Source of the DNA: Streptomyces sp. NBC_00271
GTDB taxonomy: Bacteria > Actinomycetota > Actinomycetes > Streptomycetales > Streptomycetaceae
Reading direction: 5' to 3'
DNA length: 64,000 bases
NCBI RefSeq assembly: GCF_036178845.1
Contig: NZ_CP108070.1
Span: forward strand, 3,224,001-3,288,000
Position 1 is the stretch's first letter. Every line of letters starts with the position of its first letter. Shown here piece after piece: positions 18,256 through 27,500 of this stretch. The notes beneath the pieces are model-generated. The model was not told the DNA's origin, did no database searches, and saw nothing but the letters and a program-made list of their open reading frames with translations. Both the position numbers and the translations under genes were made by a program.

Positions 18256-18736
18256 CGCACCTCGCACCGTGGAGGTCGTCCTCGTCAAGTCCGGTCGCAC
18301 GAAGATCCGTTACCCCGCCGAACTGCTCGCCGACGACGGCACCCGCGTCACCGTGCGCGCGCCGTGGGCGGGCGAGGGCGTCCGCGACTTCGGCTTCGTA
18401 CGGTTCGAGCCGGGCGATGTCTTCACCGAGCACTACTGGCGGGACCGCTGGTACGCGGTCAAGGAGGTCCGGGACGCCGAGGGCGTACGGAAGGGCTGGT
18501 ACTGCGACATCACCCGCCCGGCCACCCTCTCCGGCGGCGAACTGGTCGTCGAGGACCTCGACCTGGACCTGTGGCGCTCCGCGGACGGCACGGACGTACT
18601 GCGCCTGGACGAGGACGAGTTCGCGGCGAGCGGCCTCGCGACGACCGATCCGCGGGCCGCGGCCGCCGCGCAGAACGCCCTCGACACACTCGAACTCCTG
18701 GCCCGCGAGGGCGACTTCGAGGCCCTGTTCGGCTAG
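18236..18736 (+). CDS. DUF402 domain protein
   Basis: 166 aa; the ATG lies inside the end of the GNAT gene. The DUF402 core is visible in YPAELLADDGTRVTVRAPW, FEPGDVFTEHYWRDRWYAVKEV, KGWYCDITRPA and VEDLDLDLWRSADG, followed by LRLDEDEF. DUF402 proteins include nucleoside di/triphosphate phosphatases and the RNA-binding FAU-1 group. The conserved Lys/Tyr/Asp pattern of KGWYCDITRP is present, so a phosphatase activity is plausible but unproven. The C-terminus is helical. Confidence 0.88.
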   Translation: MSANSPDAPRTVEVVLVKSGRTKIRYPAELLADDGTRVTVRAPWAGEGVRDFGFVRFEPGDVFTEHYWRDRWYAVKEVRDAEGVRKGWYCDITRPATLSGGELVVEDLDLDLWRSADGTDVLRLDEDEFAASGLATTDPRAAAAAQNALDTLELLAREGDFEALFG

Positions 18737-18785
18737 GGCCGGTACCCGGCGGACACCCGCTCGGCGACCGCCGAGCACCCGGTGG

Positions 18786-19484
18786 TCAGACGTGGGCCAC
18801 CACCGCGTACCGCTCGTCCGCCACCTCGCGCCCCCACAGCCGCGCGTCGTCGGACAGCCGCTCCACCCGGAGGTCCGAGGTCAGGGGTTCCAGCAGGGCG
18901 GCCAGCCGGTCCGCGGGTATGCCGACGGGGCTCAGCGTCCCCCACACCCCCTCGACCAGGACGAGCCGTCCTCCGGGGCGCAGCAGCCCGCGCCAGTGCC
19001 GCAGGACGCGCCCGGGGTCGGGCAGCGCCCACAGGACGTGCCGCACGAGCACGACGTCGAACCGCTGCTCGCCGACGGGCGGTGCCGTCGCGTCACCTAG
19101 GAGGAACACCGCGTCACGTCCGGCGAGCTTGGCGCGGGCCAGGTCGACCATGCGTGGCGCGCCGTCGATCCCGGTGACATGGTGGCCCCGCTCGGCCGCG
19201 AGAAGCGCCAGGCTGCCGGTGCCACAGCCGAGGTCGAGCACCTCGCACGGGGTCTCGGGCAGCCAGGCGCGCAACCGCTCCGCCCAGGCCTCCCGCACGA
19301 CGGCGTCGCGCAGCCCGTGGTCCGGTTCGTCGTCGAAGGTGTCGGCCTCGGCGTCCCAGTCCACCCGGTCCGTGTCGGCCACCGTCTCCGCGCCCCCGCC
19401 CGCGCCGCCGAGCTCCGGCCCCACCTCGCTCGGACAAGGTTTGACACCGCTCTGACCTGGATTCATTTCGTTGTAACCCGTCAT
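18786..19484 (-). CDS. Class I SAM-dependent methyltransferase
   Basis: About 232 aa from ATG at 19484 (an alternative ATG lies at 19466; neither has a strong ribosome-binding site). The Rossmann methyltransferase core shows motif I VLDLGCGTGSLAL, acidic motif II (VTGIDGAPRMVDLARAK), FLLGDATAPP and LVRHVLWALPDPGRVLRHW, with LLRPGGRLVLVEG as post-I motif. The fold matches small-molecule methyltransferases of the UbiE/Methyltransf_11 group. The substrate cannot be told. The long in-frame upstream extension to 19790 runs through a separate small gene region on the other strand and is not believed. Confidence 0.9.
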   Translation of the reverse strand: MTGYNEMNPGQSGVKPCPSEVGPELGGAGGGAETVADTDRVDWDAEADTFDDEPDHGLRDAVVREAWAERLRAWLPETPCEVLDLGCGTGSLALLAAERGHHVTGIDGAPRMVDLARAKLAGRDAVFLLGDATAPPVGEQRFDVVLVRHVLWALPDPGRVLRHWRGLLRPGGRLVLVEGVWGTLSPVGIPADRLAALLEPLTSDLRVERLSDDARLWGREVADERYAVVAHV

Positions 19485-19621
19485 GTGCCCCAGGGTGACA
19501 CCCACCACTGACAGTCGAATCGTGACAGCCGCCACAGACAGATCCGGACTGATGAGCAACTCTCCCGGAAAGGGTCTACCTCCGTACAACCGCGGATCCC
19601 GGTAGGCACAAGGAGGCAGCC

Positions 19622-19756
19622 ATGCGCCGTGTGACCGTGCAGAAGCCCCTGAGTAAGTCGCAGTCCCGCCGAGTGCGGGACGAGGCCGACGAGCGCCCGG
19701 CCGAGCGTCCGGAGGTCCGCAAGGACATCCACCGCACGTGGTGGCCGGACGAGTGA
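19622..19756 (+). CDS. 44-residue conserved-looking basic small protein
   Basis: A short gene with a near-ideal ribosome-binding site (AAGGAGG, 5 nt before the ATG). It encodes a 44-aa hydrophilic, Arg/Glu-rich protein starting MRRVTVQKPLSKSQSRRVRD and ending KDIHRTWWPDE. There are no Cys residues, signal or membrane segment. The excellent Shine-Dalgarno, third-position GC bias and isolation from other frames support a real gene. Function unknown; the charge pattern would suit binding to nucleic acid or to a partner protein. It lies between two minus-strand genes, so it has its own promoter. Confidence 0.75.
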   Translation: MRRVTVQKPLSKSQSRRVRDEADERPAERPEVRKDIHRTWWPDE

Positions 19757-19808
19757 GCGGTCCGGGCCGCGCGCCCCGGCACTGAGACACGCCCCGGCGC
19801 GGAAAGTG

Positions 19809-20270
19809 TCAGTCGAGCCGCTTGCGGTAGTGGATCCGGTCGTACCGGCCGTCCACACGGCGCTCCACGACCTCGTACCCGTACTTCGGGTAGATCGTCT
19901 GGTTCTCCCACATCATCGCGTTCGTGTAGAGCCTGACCTCGGTCAGCCCGAGCGCACGCGCGTGTGCGTCCACGAACGCCAGCAGCCGTCGCCCGACGCC
20001 CTTGCCATGGGCGTCGGGGTGGACGGCGATGCTGTCGAGGAAGAGATGGTCCTCGCGCGCCTCGATCACCACGAGGCCCCTCACGGGTTCCCCCGTGACG
20101 AACACCCGCCCCGCGGCCACGTTCGCCGCGTGGTCCGCCTCCATGGGCTTCGGCACCACTCCGATGCGCTCGATGTAGTGGTGGTACGCGGCGTCGGTCA
20201 CCGCTTTCACGGCGGCCACGTCGGCGGCAACGGCCGGGCGGATCTCCGGTTGGTTCGGGGCATCTGTCAT
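19809..20270 (-). CDS. GNAT-family N-acetyltransferase
   Basis: 153-aa single GNAT domain. The acetyl-CoA loop is in FLDSIAVHPDAHGKGVGRRLLAF (Q/R-x-x-G-x-G type: H-G-K-G-V-G), and the C-terminal strand contains MWENQTIYPKYGYEVVERR. The N-terminus IRPAVAADVAAVKAVTDAAY is standard for the family. Substrate unknown; it stands alone between a small gene and the LPMO. Confidence 0.92.
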   Translation of the reverse strand: MTDAPNQPEIRPAVAADVAAVKAVTDAAYHHYIERIGVVPKPMEADHAANVAAGRVFVTGEPVRGLVVIEAREDHLFLDSIAVHPDAHGKGVGRRLLAFVDAHARALGLTEVRLYTNAMMWENQTIYPKYGYEVVERRVDGRYDRIHYRKRLD

Positions 20271-20440
20271 GGCCGAAACGGTAGCTACCTGAGCGCAGGC
20301 TCAGCACTCCCTTAAGCCGACCATAAGGATCTCCCTCACCCGCCTCCAACAGGCGATTTCGCGGTTTCTTCGGGCTAGCTTGCTGATCACCCCCACGGGA
20401 TCCGCCGTACGCCCGTAGGCCCGCTTCGAGGAGTTCCCCC

Positions 20441-21547
20441 ATGTCTTTCCCCAAGCTCTCAACTACGTTCGAGCAGGGGAGGCCCCAATGCCGCAAGGCC
20501 GCCGTCGCAGTCGCCGTCGGTGTCGCCCCGGTCGCCCTGACCGCGCTCGCCGCGGCGCCCGCCGTCGCGCACGGCACGATGGGCGACCCGGTCAGCCGGG
20601 TCTTCCAGTGCTACGCGGAGAATCCCGAGAGCCCGAAATCCGGCGCCTGCAAGGCGGCCGTCGCGGCCGGCGGCACCCAGGCGCTGTACGACTGGAACGG
20701 CATCCGGATCGGCGACGCGAACGGCGGACACCAGCGGCTCATCCCCGACGGGAAGCTGTGCAGCGCGGGCAACGACGAGTTCAAGGGCCTGGACCTGGCC
20801 CGCGCCGACTGGCCGACGACGCGCGTGAGCGCCGGCGCGTACACGTTCAAGTACCGGGTGACGGCCCCGCACAAGGGGACCTTCGACGTCTACATCACCA
20901 AGGCGGGCTACGACCCGTCCAAGCCGTTGGCCTGGGCCGATCTGGACCTGGCTCACCCGGTCGCCACGAAGACCGACCCGGCCGCGACGGACGGCTACTA
21001 CACCTTCTTCGGCACCCTGCCGCAGCGATCGGGCAGACAGCTCCTCTACGCGATCTGGCAGCGCTCGGACAGTCCGGAGGCGTTCTACTCCTGCTCGGAC
21101 GTCACCTTCGGTGGCGGAGGTTCCGGCAACGCCGGTGCCGGTGGCGGCAGTACGGGCAGCAGCGGTACGGGCAGCGGTAGTAATACGGGCACGGGGAGTA
21201 CCGGAAGCGGTACCACCCCCGCGCCGACCACCCCGGCACCCACCGCTTCCGCGCCCTCCGAGCAGCAGATAGCCGACGGTGCCGACAAGTCGACGGTGCG
21301 GCACGACCACCACGACGGCACGGCCACTCCGGCGGCCGACACGAACACCTCCGAGGCAGCTCCCGGCGGCTCCGCCGACCGGCCCGAGGCCGCGGGTGTC
21401 TCGGAGCGGCACCTCGCCGAGACCGGCGGTGACTCCTCCAGCCCCTATCTCGCGATCGGCGGGGCGAGCGCGCTGGCGCTGGGCGCGGCGGCACTGTTCT
21501 CCTCGGTCCGCCGCCGCGCGCCGCGCGACGGCCGACGCGGTCGCTAG
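20441..21547 (+). CDS. AA10 lytic polysaccharide monooxygenase with LAETG sortase signal
   Basis: 368-aa secreted copper enzyme that oxidatively cleaves chitin or cellulose. A long signal peptide ends at ALAAAPAVA, exposing His44 as the mature N-terminus. The second histidine-brace residue is His144 in the TAPHKGTFDVYIT segment, and FYSCSDVTF carries the axial Phe. The catalytic domain runs to about residue 225. A Gly/Ser/Thr linker, a Pro/Thr region and a His patch (VRHDHHDG) follow. The C-terminus has LAETG (325-329), a hydrophobic helix and an Arg-rich tail, which is a cell-wall sorting signal for a class E sortase. It should therefore be wall-anchored rather than released. Likely counterpart of S. 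coelicolor SCO1734. Confidence 0.93.
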   Translation: MSFPKLSTTFEQGRPQCRKAAVAVAVGVAPVALTALAAAPAVAHGTMGDPVSRVFQCYAENPESPKSGACKAAVAAGGTQALYDWNGIRIGDANGGHQRLIPDGKLCSAGNDEFKGLDLARADWPTTRVSAGAYTFKYRVTAPHKGTFDVYITKAGYDPSKPLAWADLDLAHPVATKTDPAATDGYYTFFGTLPQRSGRQLLYAIWQRSDSPEAFYSCSDVTFGGGGSGNAGAGGGSTGSSGTGSGSNTGTGSTGSGTTPAPTTPAPTASAPSEQQIADGADKSTVRHDHHDGTATPAADTNTSEAAPGGSADRPEAAGVSERHLAETGGDSSSPYLAIGGASALALGAAALFSSVRRRAPRDGRRGR

Positions 21548-21574
21548 GCCCTGTCGTCACATTCCCGGTGCACT

Positions 21575-21613
21575 CCGGGGCCTGTCCGGCGGCTCAGGTC
21601 GGACAGGCCCCGG
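21575..21613. terminator. Bidirectional terminator between LPMO and lipase
   Basis: CCGGGGCCTGTCC pairs perfectly with GGACAGGCCCCGG (13 bp) around a 13-nt loop, placed in the 75-bp gap between the convergent LPMO and lipase genes. Confidence 0.85.
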
Positions 21614-21622
21614 CCGGGGCGG

Positions 21623-22480
21623 TCAGCTGAACACGGAGGCGCAGTTCGTGGTGGTGGCGTGTGCCGGGTCGAGGGCGTTGGCCGCTTCGTGGAAGGCGAT
21701 CCGGTCGATGAGGCCGATCGCCGCGTGCTCGGAGAGGTCGACCGGGCACAGGTCCTGCAGCAGCACGTTGTGGACGTCGGATCCGGTGAGGAACTGTGAG
21801 CGGTACGGCGTGACCACCTCGTCGTACTTGGTGGCGATCACCGTGTAGTGCACGCCCGGGACGGTGTCGCCGCCGGCGTTGAGCTTGGTCAGGAAGGCGG
21901 AGCCGACGATCTGGTCGGCGAGCGCGGGTGTGACCGCCGACAGCAGGTCCTCGGCGCCCGGGAAGTACGGCAGCAGGTTGGTGAGGCCGTCGAGGGTGGT
22001 GCCATGGTTGTCGGGCGCGATGCCCACGAAGGTGTTCACCTTGGCGGCTCCGCCGAGGAACTTGAGGTAGTAGCGGGGCATCAGGCCGCCCTGCGAGTGG
22101 CCGACGAGGTCGGCCTTGGCCGCGCCGGTCGCGGTGAGCACCTTGTCGACGAATACCTGAAGCTGTTCGGCCGACTTGTCGATGGGGCCGAGGGCGTTGA
22201 AGAGGGGGACGCCGGGCAGTTGCCCGTAGTCGAGGGAGAAGACGCAGTACCCGCGGTTCACCAGGTAGGGCGCGAAGGTCAGCCAGTTGTCGATCGAGTT
22301 GGCGAAGGTGCCGTGGACGAGGACGACGGGGCGGGGATGGGTGGCGGAGGGCTTGCAGGAGTAGTCGTTCCAGCCGCTGCTCGGCGCGGCGGCGTGGGCG
22401 GTGGCGGCGGGGACCACGGCGACCACCGCGGTCAACAGCAGTGCGGTGAGGGGTCTGAGCAGGCGCTTCCAGGGCAGCAT
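21623..22480 (-). CDS. Secreted triacylglycerol lipase (alpha/beta hydrolase)
   Basis: 285-aa extracellular lipase. The signal peptide MLPWKRLLRPLTALLLTAVVA is followed by AHA. The core carries VVLVHGTFANSIDNW (oxyanion loop), the nucleophile elbow GHSQGG and a C-terminal region with Asp and His candidates (TKYDEVVTPY and the SEHAAIG segment). This matches the Streptomyces LipA-like class of bacterial lipases. Four Cys residues may form disulfides. Expected to hydrolyse long-chain glycerides outside the cell. Upstream lie two related palindromic sites that may be the operator of a lipid-responsive repressor. Confidence 0.92.
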   Translation of the reverse strand: MLPWKRLLRPLTALLLTAVVAVVPAATAHAAAPSSGWNDYSCKPSATHPRPVVLVHGTFANSIDNWLTFAPYLVNRGYCVFSLDYGQLPGVPLFNALGPIDKSAEQLQVFVDKVLTATGAAKADLVGHSQGGLMPRYYLKFLGGAAKVNTFVGIAPDNHGTTLDGLTNLLPYFPGAEDLLSAVTPALADQIVGSAFLTKLNAGGDTVPGVHYTVIATKYDEVVTPYRSQFLTGSDVHNVLLQDLCPVDLSEHAAIGLIDRIAFHEAANALDPAHATTTNCASVFS

Positions 22481-22563
22481 CGGGTGATCTCCTTGCGGCT
22501 CAAGGGAGTTGCGACGACGTACGCCCTGTGATCCGGATCACGAGGATGCTGTTCACTCGTCAA

Positions 22564-22606
22564 GTTACGGGCGAGTAGCCCAAGTGTGAAGTTACGCGTC
22601 AGTAAA
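22564..22606 (-). promoter_or_regulatory. Twin operator-like sites upstream of the lipase
   Basis: Two 16-bp sites, GTTACGGGCGAGTAGC (22564-22579) and GTTACGCGTCAGTAAA (22591-22606), share GTTACG-N4-AGTA and are imperfect palindromes (GTTAC/GTAAC-type arms). Their starts are 27 bp apart and about 85-125 bp upstream of the lipase ATG. The spacing suggests cooperative binding of a TetR-type dimer. Regulator unknown. Confidence 0.45.
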
Positions 22607-22663
22607 AAACTTCCGGCGGAAAACAGCGGCAGTCTCGGACAGCGGCCAACACCTGACGAATCG

Positions 22664-23107
22664 TCACCAAGCGGGCCTGATGGGACCATAGGGCGCGATA
22701 CGCATCAATCGGTCGCACAACACGCGCACTTCACCCTCACCGAGCACCTCGGCCCACGCCCGCACGACATCGGCGGCCGCCTCCTCCGCCGCACGGGTGC
22801 AGGCCCAGCCGCGTTCGGTCAGCACGACGAGGCGGGCGCGCGCGTCACCGGGATACGGGCGCCGCTCGGCGTACCCCTTGCGCACGAGCTCGTCGACGAG
22901 CTGACTGGCGGCCTGCTTGGTCATCCCCAGATGGGTCGCGAGGTCGGTGACCGTCGCACCGTCCGGCGCGAGCCGGACGAACGCGAAGCCGTGCGCGGGC
23001 CGCACCTCGAAGCCACGGGCTTCGACGCCGTCGTTGATGCGCCGTGTCAGGTCGCCCGCGGCGGCGAGCAGGGCGGCGGTCAGGGCCATGGCCTCGTAGT
23101 TCTCCAC
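22664..23107 (-). CDS. MarR-family transcriptional regulator
   Basis: 147-aa regulator. The winged helix-turn-helix lies at residues about 50-100 (VTDLATHLGMTKQAASQLVDEL, then the wing KGYAERRPYPGDARARLVVLTERG), flanked by dimerisation helices at both ends. It is divergent from a cupin gene, with a 91-bp shared region that contains two near-identical palindromes. It therefore probably represses both itself and the cupin. The ligand is unknown; MarR proteins typically respond to phenolics or oxidants. Confidence 0.92.
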   Translation of the reverse strand: MENYEAMALTAALLAAAGDLTRRINDGVEARGFEVRPAHGFAFVRLAPDGATVTDLATHLGMTKQAASQLVDELVRKGYAERRPYPGDARARLVVLTERGWACTRAAEEAAADVVRAWAEVLGEGEVRVLCDRLMRIAPYGPIRPAW

Positions 23108-23136
23108 GGATGCATTGAAACACCCTTGACGAATTG

Positions 23137-23180
23137 GTCAAGCAGCTTGACCATGAGTCCATATAGTCAAGCTACTTGAC
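23137..23180. promoter_or_regulatory. Twin MarR operators between the marR-like and cupin genes
   Basis: GGTCAAGCAGCTTGACC (23137-23153) and GTCAAGCTACTTGAC (23166-23180) are palindromes with the same half-site GTCAAG/CTTGAC and a 3-bp centre. Their centres are 28 bp apart in the divergent promoter region. Partial overlap with TTGAC (-35-like) elements would let a bound regulator block transcription both ways. Confidence 0.75.
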
Positions 23181-23198
23181 CACTTTCAGGAGGCAGCC

Positions 23199-23573
23199 AT
23201 GCCCGTCATCCACCCGTCCGATGCCGTCGTCCACGAGATGCACGGCGCCCGCTTCGTCTCGTACGCCCGCCCCGGCGCCGGCAGCAAGGAACTGTGCGCC
23301 TGGCGGGGCGAGATCCCCGCCGGCACCAAGGCGCCCCTGCACACCGTCAGCCGCGAGGAGATCCTCCACATCCTCGAGGGCGAGCTGGTGATCACGCTCG
23401 ACGGACGCACCGAGCGGGTCACCGCGGGCGACACGCTGATCATCAACCCCGGGGCGACCTTCGGCGCCGAGAACCCGACCGACCGGACCGTGATCACCTG
23501 GGTCACCACGCCCATCGGTCTGACGGCGGAGCTGTCCGACGGCACCCGCATCACCCCTCCGTGGGCCAACTGA
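23199..23573 (+). CDS. Small cupin-domain protein
   Basis: 124 aa with AGGAGG before the ATG. It is a single conserved beta-barrel of the cupin type: the first motif spans PLHTVSREEILHILEGEL (metal ligands His, Glu and His-like positions), and the second spans GDTLIINPGATFGAEN, where the last His of the canonical motif appears replaced. Metal binding may therefore be altered. It may be an enzyme or a binding protein for the small molecule sensed by the divergent MarR regulator. Its promoter lies between twin operators. Confidence 0.88.
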   Translation: MPVIHPSDAVVHEMHGARFVSYARPGAGSKELCAWRGEIPAGTKAPLHTVSREEILHILEGELVITLDGRTERVTAGDTLIINPGATFGAENPTDRTVITWVTTPIGLTAELSDGTRITPPWAN

Positions 23574-23590
23574 CGCACATCTGAGGAGAG

Positions 23591-24565
23591 TTACGCCGCC
23601 AGCGTGCCCGGCATCACCGCATGCGGGCCGAACTTCGCCCGCGCGCGGTCCGCGACCTCCTCGATGCGGCGGACCTTCTCGTCCACGGGGTCGAAGGTCA
23701 GCTGGTGGGAGGCCTGTTCGGCGGGAGTGAGGCCCTCGGCGCGCAGGCCGATCGCGCGGACCCGGGCACGCTGGAGGCCGAGCGCCTCGTACAGGGCGTA
23801 CGCGGTGGCGGTGAGCGCCGAGGAGTGGGCGGTCGGCTCCTTGAGGGTGCGGCTGCGGGTGGTCGAGGAGCGGTCGGCGTAGCGGACGGTGAGGGTCAGG
23901 GTGCGGCAGACCTTCTCCAGGGCGCGCAGCCGGGTGCCCAGCTCCTCGGTGGCGGAGAGCAGCGCGCGGCGGTGCAGGGCGGGGTCCAACTCGTCGCGGG
24001 AGAAGGGGCGTTCGGTGGCGAGAGAGCGCGAGGTGGCGTTCGGGACGACCCGACCGCGGTCGATGCCGGACGCCTTCTCGTGCAGTTCGCGGCCGGTCCG
24101 GGCACCGGTCAGGCGCTGGAGCGTGGACAGGGGCGCGGCGGCGACCTTGCCGATGGTGTCGAGGCCGTACTCGCACAGGGTGCGGGCGGTGGCGCCGCCG
24201 ACCCCGGGCAGCGCGCCGACGGGCCGCTCGGCGAGGAACTCCGCGACGGCGTCCGGCTCCCCGGGCACCACCCGGGCCACTCCGGGCACGGCCTCCCGCA
24301 GTGCCATCCGCGCGAGCATCGGCCCGGGTCCGGCGCCGATCGCGCAGTCGATCCCGTACAGGGCGAGTGCCCGCACCCGGATCAACGAGGCGAACTCCAC
24401 GGCGGTCCGCCCGAAGTACCGTTCGGCGCCCCGCAGATCGACCAGCGCCCGGTCGGGCGGCAGCGCCTCGATGACGGGGGTGAACTCCTCCAACAGTCCG
24501 AGGAGCCCCGGCAGGGCGGCCTCGTACATCGGAGGCAGCTGAAAACGTACGCAGAGGATGGTCAT
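23591..24565 (-). CDS. imuB: ImuB-like Y-family polymerase homologue lacking catalytic acids
   Basis: 324 aa, Y-family fold. ATG at 24565 overlaps the dnaE2 stop (ATGA), so the two are co-translated. Canonical Pol IV starts ILHVDMDAFF; here the same strand is ILCVRFQLPP, and the second acidic motif (S-x-D-E) reads LVDLRG. The metal-binding carboxylates are therefore largely absent, as in ImuB. The little-finger part remains (RPFSRDELDP onward), and QLTFDP near the C-terminus resembles a beta-clamp binding peptide. Known role of ImuB: adaptor that brings DnaE2 to damaged forks via the clamp. Often annotated simply as DNA polymerase IV. No imuA is present beside it. Confidence 0.8.
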   Translation of the reverse strand: MTILCVRFQLPPMYEAALPGLLGLLEEFTPVIEALPPDRALVDLRGAERYFGRTAVEFASLIRVRALALYGIDCAIGAGPGPMLARMALREAVPGVARVVPGEPDAVAEFLAERPVGALPGVGGATARTLCEYGLDTIGKVAAAPLSTLQRLTGARTGRELHEKASGIDRGRVVPNATSRSLATERPFSRDELDPALHRRALLSATEELGTRLRALEKVCRTLTLTVRYADRSSTTRSRTLKEPTAHSSALTATAYALYEALGLQRARVRAIGLRAEGLTPAEQASHQLTFDPVDEKVRRIEEVADRARAKFGPHAVMPGTLAA

Positions 24566-27500
24566 CCCGCACTCCCCGGACTCTGGTGCCACAACTTCTT
24601 TCCTCCCGCGGGCCCTTCGCCCGCGGGACGCAGATCGGCCCAGGGGTGCATCTCGTACCCCGTGGGCATCCGGATCTTCCGGCTCTCCTTCGTGCCCTCC
24701 CCCTCCGGCAGGGGCCCCGGCACGGGCTCCGCCAGCCGCGCCGCCACCACGTCGAGGCCGCCCTCGGCGCGCAGCTCGACCAGTTCGGCGAGATTCCAGG
24801 CCGCCGCGCCCACCACGCTGAGGCTGCGCGGGCCCCGGCGCTGCACCACTCCGCGCACCAGCAGCAGCCAGGAGTGGAAGACGGTGTGGGCGCAGGCGTC
24901 GTGCGAGTCGTCGAAGAAGGCGAGGTCGACCAGGCCGGTGCCGTCGTCCAGGGTGGTGAAGATGACGCGTTTGCCGGAGCGGATCGGCGGGGTCTGGGTG
25001 GCCGCCTTGGCGCCCGCGACCAGGACCGTCTCTCCGTGTCGCGCCTCCCGCAGCCGACGTGCCGTCACCACGCCCAGCTCCCCCAGGAACTCCCGGTGGT
25101 CGTCCATCAGATTGCGCGAGGCGTCCATCGACAACACGCCCAGTTCGGCGCTGAGCCGCTCCGCCGAGGAGAGGTCGGGCAGCCCGGCGGAGGCGGTCTT
25201 CCGCCCGCCGGACAGGGGGAGTTGGCCGCCGCCCGCGCCCCGGGAACCCCGGTGCAGCTCGGTCAGGTGCAGTTGCAGATCACGTCGGTTGGCGCCGAAC
25301 GCGTCCAGCGCGCCGACCTGCGCGAGCCGCTGTGCGAGCGGCCTGCTCGGCCGGGCCCGCTCCCAGAAGTCGAGCAGGGAGGCGTACGGCTGTCCGTCCG
25401 CGATCCGCGCCGCCTCGGCCTCGCTGATGCCGTGCACGTCGGAGAGGGCGAGGCGGACACCCCAGCGGCCGGCAGAGCCAGCAGATTCAGACACCAGTTC
25501 GATACGGTGGGCGACCGCCGACCGGTTCACGTCCAACGAAAGGATCGGCACCCCCCGCCGCCGCGCGTCCGCCAGCAGCAGCCGCTTCGGATACATCCCG
25601 GGGTCGTGCGTGAGCAACCCGGCGTAGAAAGCGGCCGGGTGATGGGCCTTCAGCCACGCCGACTGGTACGTCGGGACGGCGAAGGCGACCGCGTGCGCCT
25701 TGCAGAAGCCGTACGACCCGAAGGCCTCGACGATCTCCCAGGTCCGCGCGATGGTCTCGGCGTCGTACCCCTTGGCCGCCGCGTTCTGTGCGAACCAGAA
25801 CCGGATCCGCCCCTGCGCCTCGGGGTCGGACAGCCCGCGCCGCACCCGGTCCGCCTCGTCGCGTCCGCAGCCGGTCATGATGTCGACGATGTCGATGATC
25901 TGCTCGTGGAAGACCACGACGCCGTACGTCTCCTTCAGCGGTCCCTCCAGGTCCGGGTGCGGATAGCGGATCGGCGTCCGCCCGTGCCGCGCCTCGATGA
26001 ACGGCCGCACCATGTCGGCTGCGACCGGTCCCGGCCGGAAGAGCGAGATGTCGACGACGAGGTCGTGGAAGGTCGCGGGCTGCAGCCGCCCGACCAGGTC
26101 GCGCTGGCCGGGCGACTCGATCTGGAAGCAGCCCAGCGTCTCGGCGGACTGGATGAGCCGATACGTCGCCGGGTCGCCCGGCGCCACCGCGTCGATGTCC
26201 GGCCGGTCCCCCGTGGCCCGCTGCACCTCGGCCACCGCGTGCGCCATCGCGGACTGCATCCGCACGCCCAGCACATCGAGCTTGAGCAGCCCGAGGTCCT
26301 CGACGTCCTCCTTGTCGAACTGCGACATGGGGAAGCCCTCACCGCTGGTCGGCACGACCGGCGTACGGGCGAGCAGGGAGGCGTCGGAGAGGAGCACCCC
26401 GCACGGGTGCATGGCGATGCCGCGCGGGAGGGCGTCGAGGGACTCGACCAGCTCCCACAGCCGTCCGTACTTCGCCCCGTCCCGCTGAACCTCCCTCGCC
26501 AGCTCCCGCAGTTCGGGCAGCTCGTCCATCGCCGCGCGGGCGTCGCGGGCGCGGATGTGCGGGAAGGACTTGGCGATCCGGTCGATGTCGGCCGGGTCCA
26601 TGGAGAGCGCGGCGCCCACATCGCGGACGGCGTGCCGGACCCGGTAGGTCTCGGGCATCGAGACGGTCGCGACCCGCTCGGTGCCGAACCGGTCGATGAT
26701 CGCGCGGTAGACCTCCAGCCTGCGCGCGGACTCCACGTCGATGTCGATGTCGGGCAGCACCGAGCGACGCTTGGACAGGAAGCGCTCCATCAGCAGCCCG
26801 TGCTCGACCGGGTCGGCGTGCGCGATACCGAGGAGGTGGTTGACGAGGGAGCCCGCGCCGGAGCCGCGCGCGGCGACCCGGATGCCCATCTTCCGTACGT
26901 CGTCCACGACCTGGGCGACCGTCAGAAAGTAGGAGGCGAAGTCGTGGTGGGCGATGATGTCCAGCTCGCGGTGCATGCGTTCCCAGTAGTCCCGCCTGCG
27001 TTCGTAGCCGCGCAGCACCATGCCCGCCGCCGCCCGGGAGGCCAGGACGCGCTGGGCGGTGCGCCGGCCCGCACCGACGAGATGCGGCTCGGGGAAGTGG
27101 ACGGTGCCGATGCCGAGGTCGTCCTCGGGGTCGACGAGGCACTCGGCGGCGGTGGCCTGGGTCTGTTCGAGCAGGCGGTACGCGGTGTCACGGCGGTAGC
27201 CCGCGGCCTCGACGATCCGTTCGGCGGCGCCCAGCATGGCGGCCTCGTCCTTGAGCCAGGCCTCGCCGGAGTCCAGCTCGCGCCGGGGGTCGACGGGGAC
27301 GAGGCGGCGGGCGGCGTCCAGGACGTCGGCGACCGGGCCGAGGCCCGGGTCGGCGTACCGGACGGCGTTGCTGAGCACCGGGCGCACCCGCTGTTCGGCG
27401 GCGAAGCCGACGGTGCGGGCGGCGAGCCGCAGGGACCCGGGCCCGGTGCCCTCGCGGCCGTGCCAGACGGCTTCGAGGCGCAGGGCGTCGCCGTAGATCT

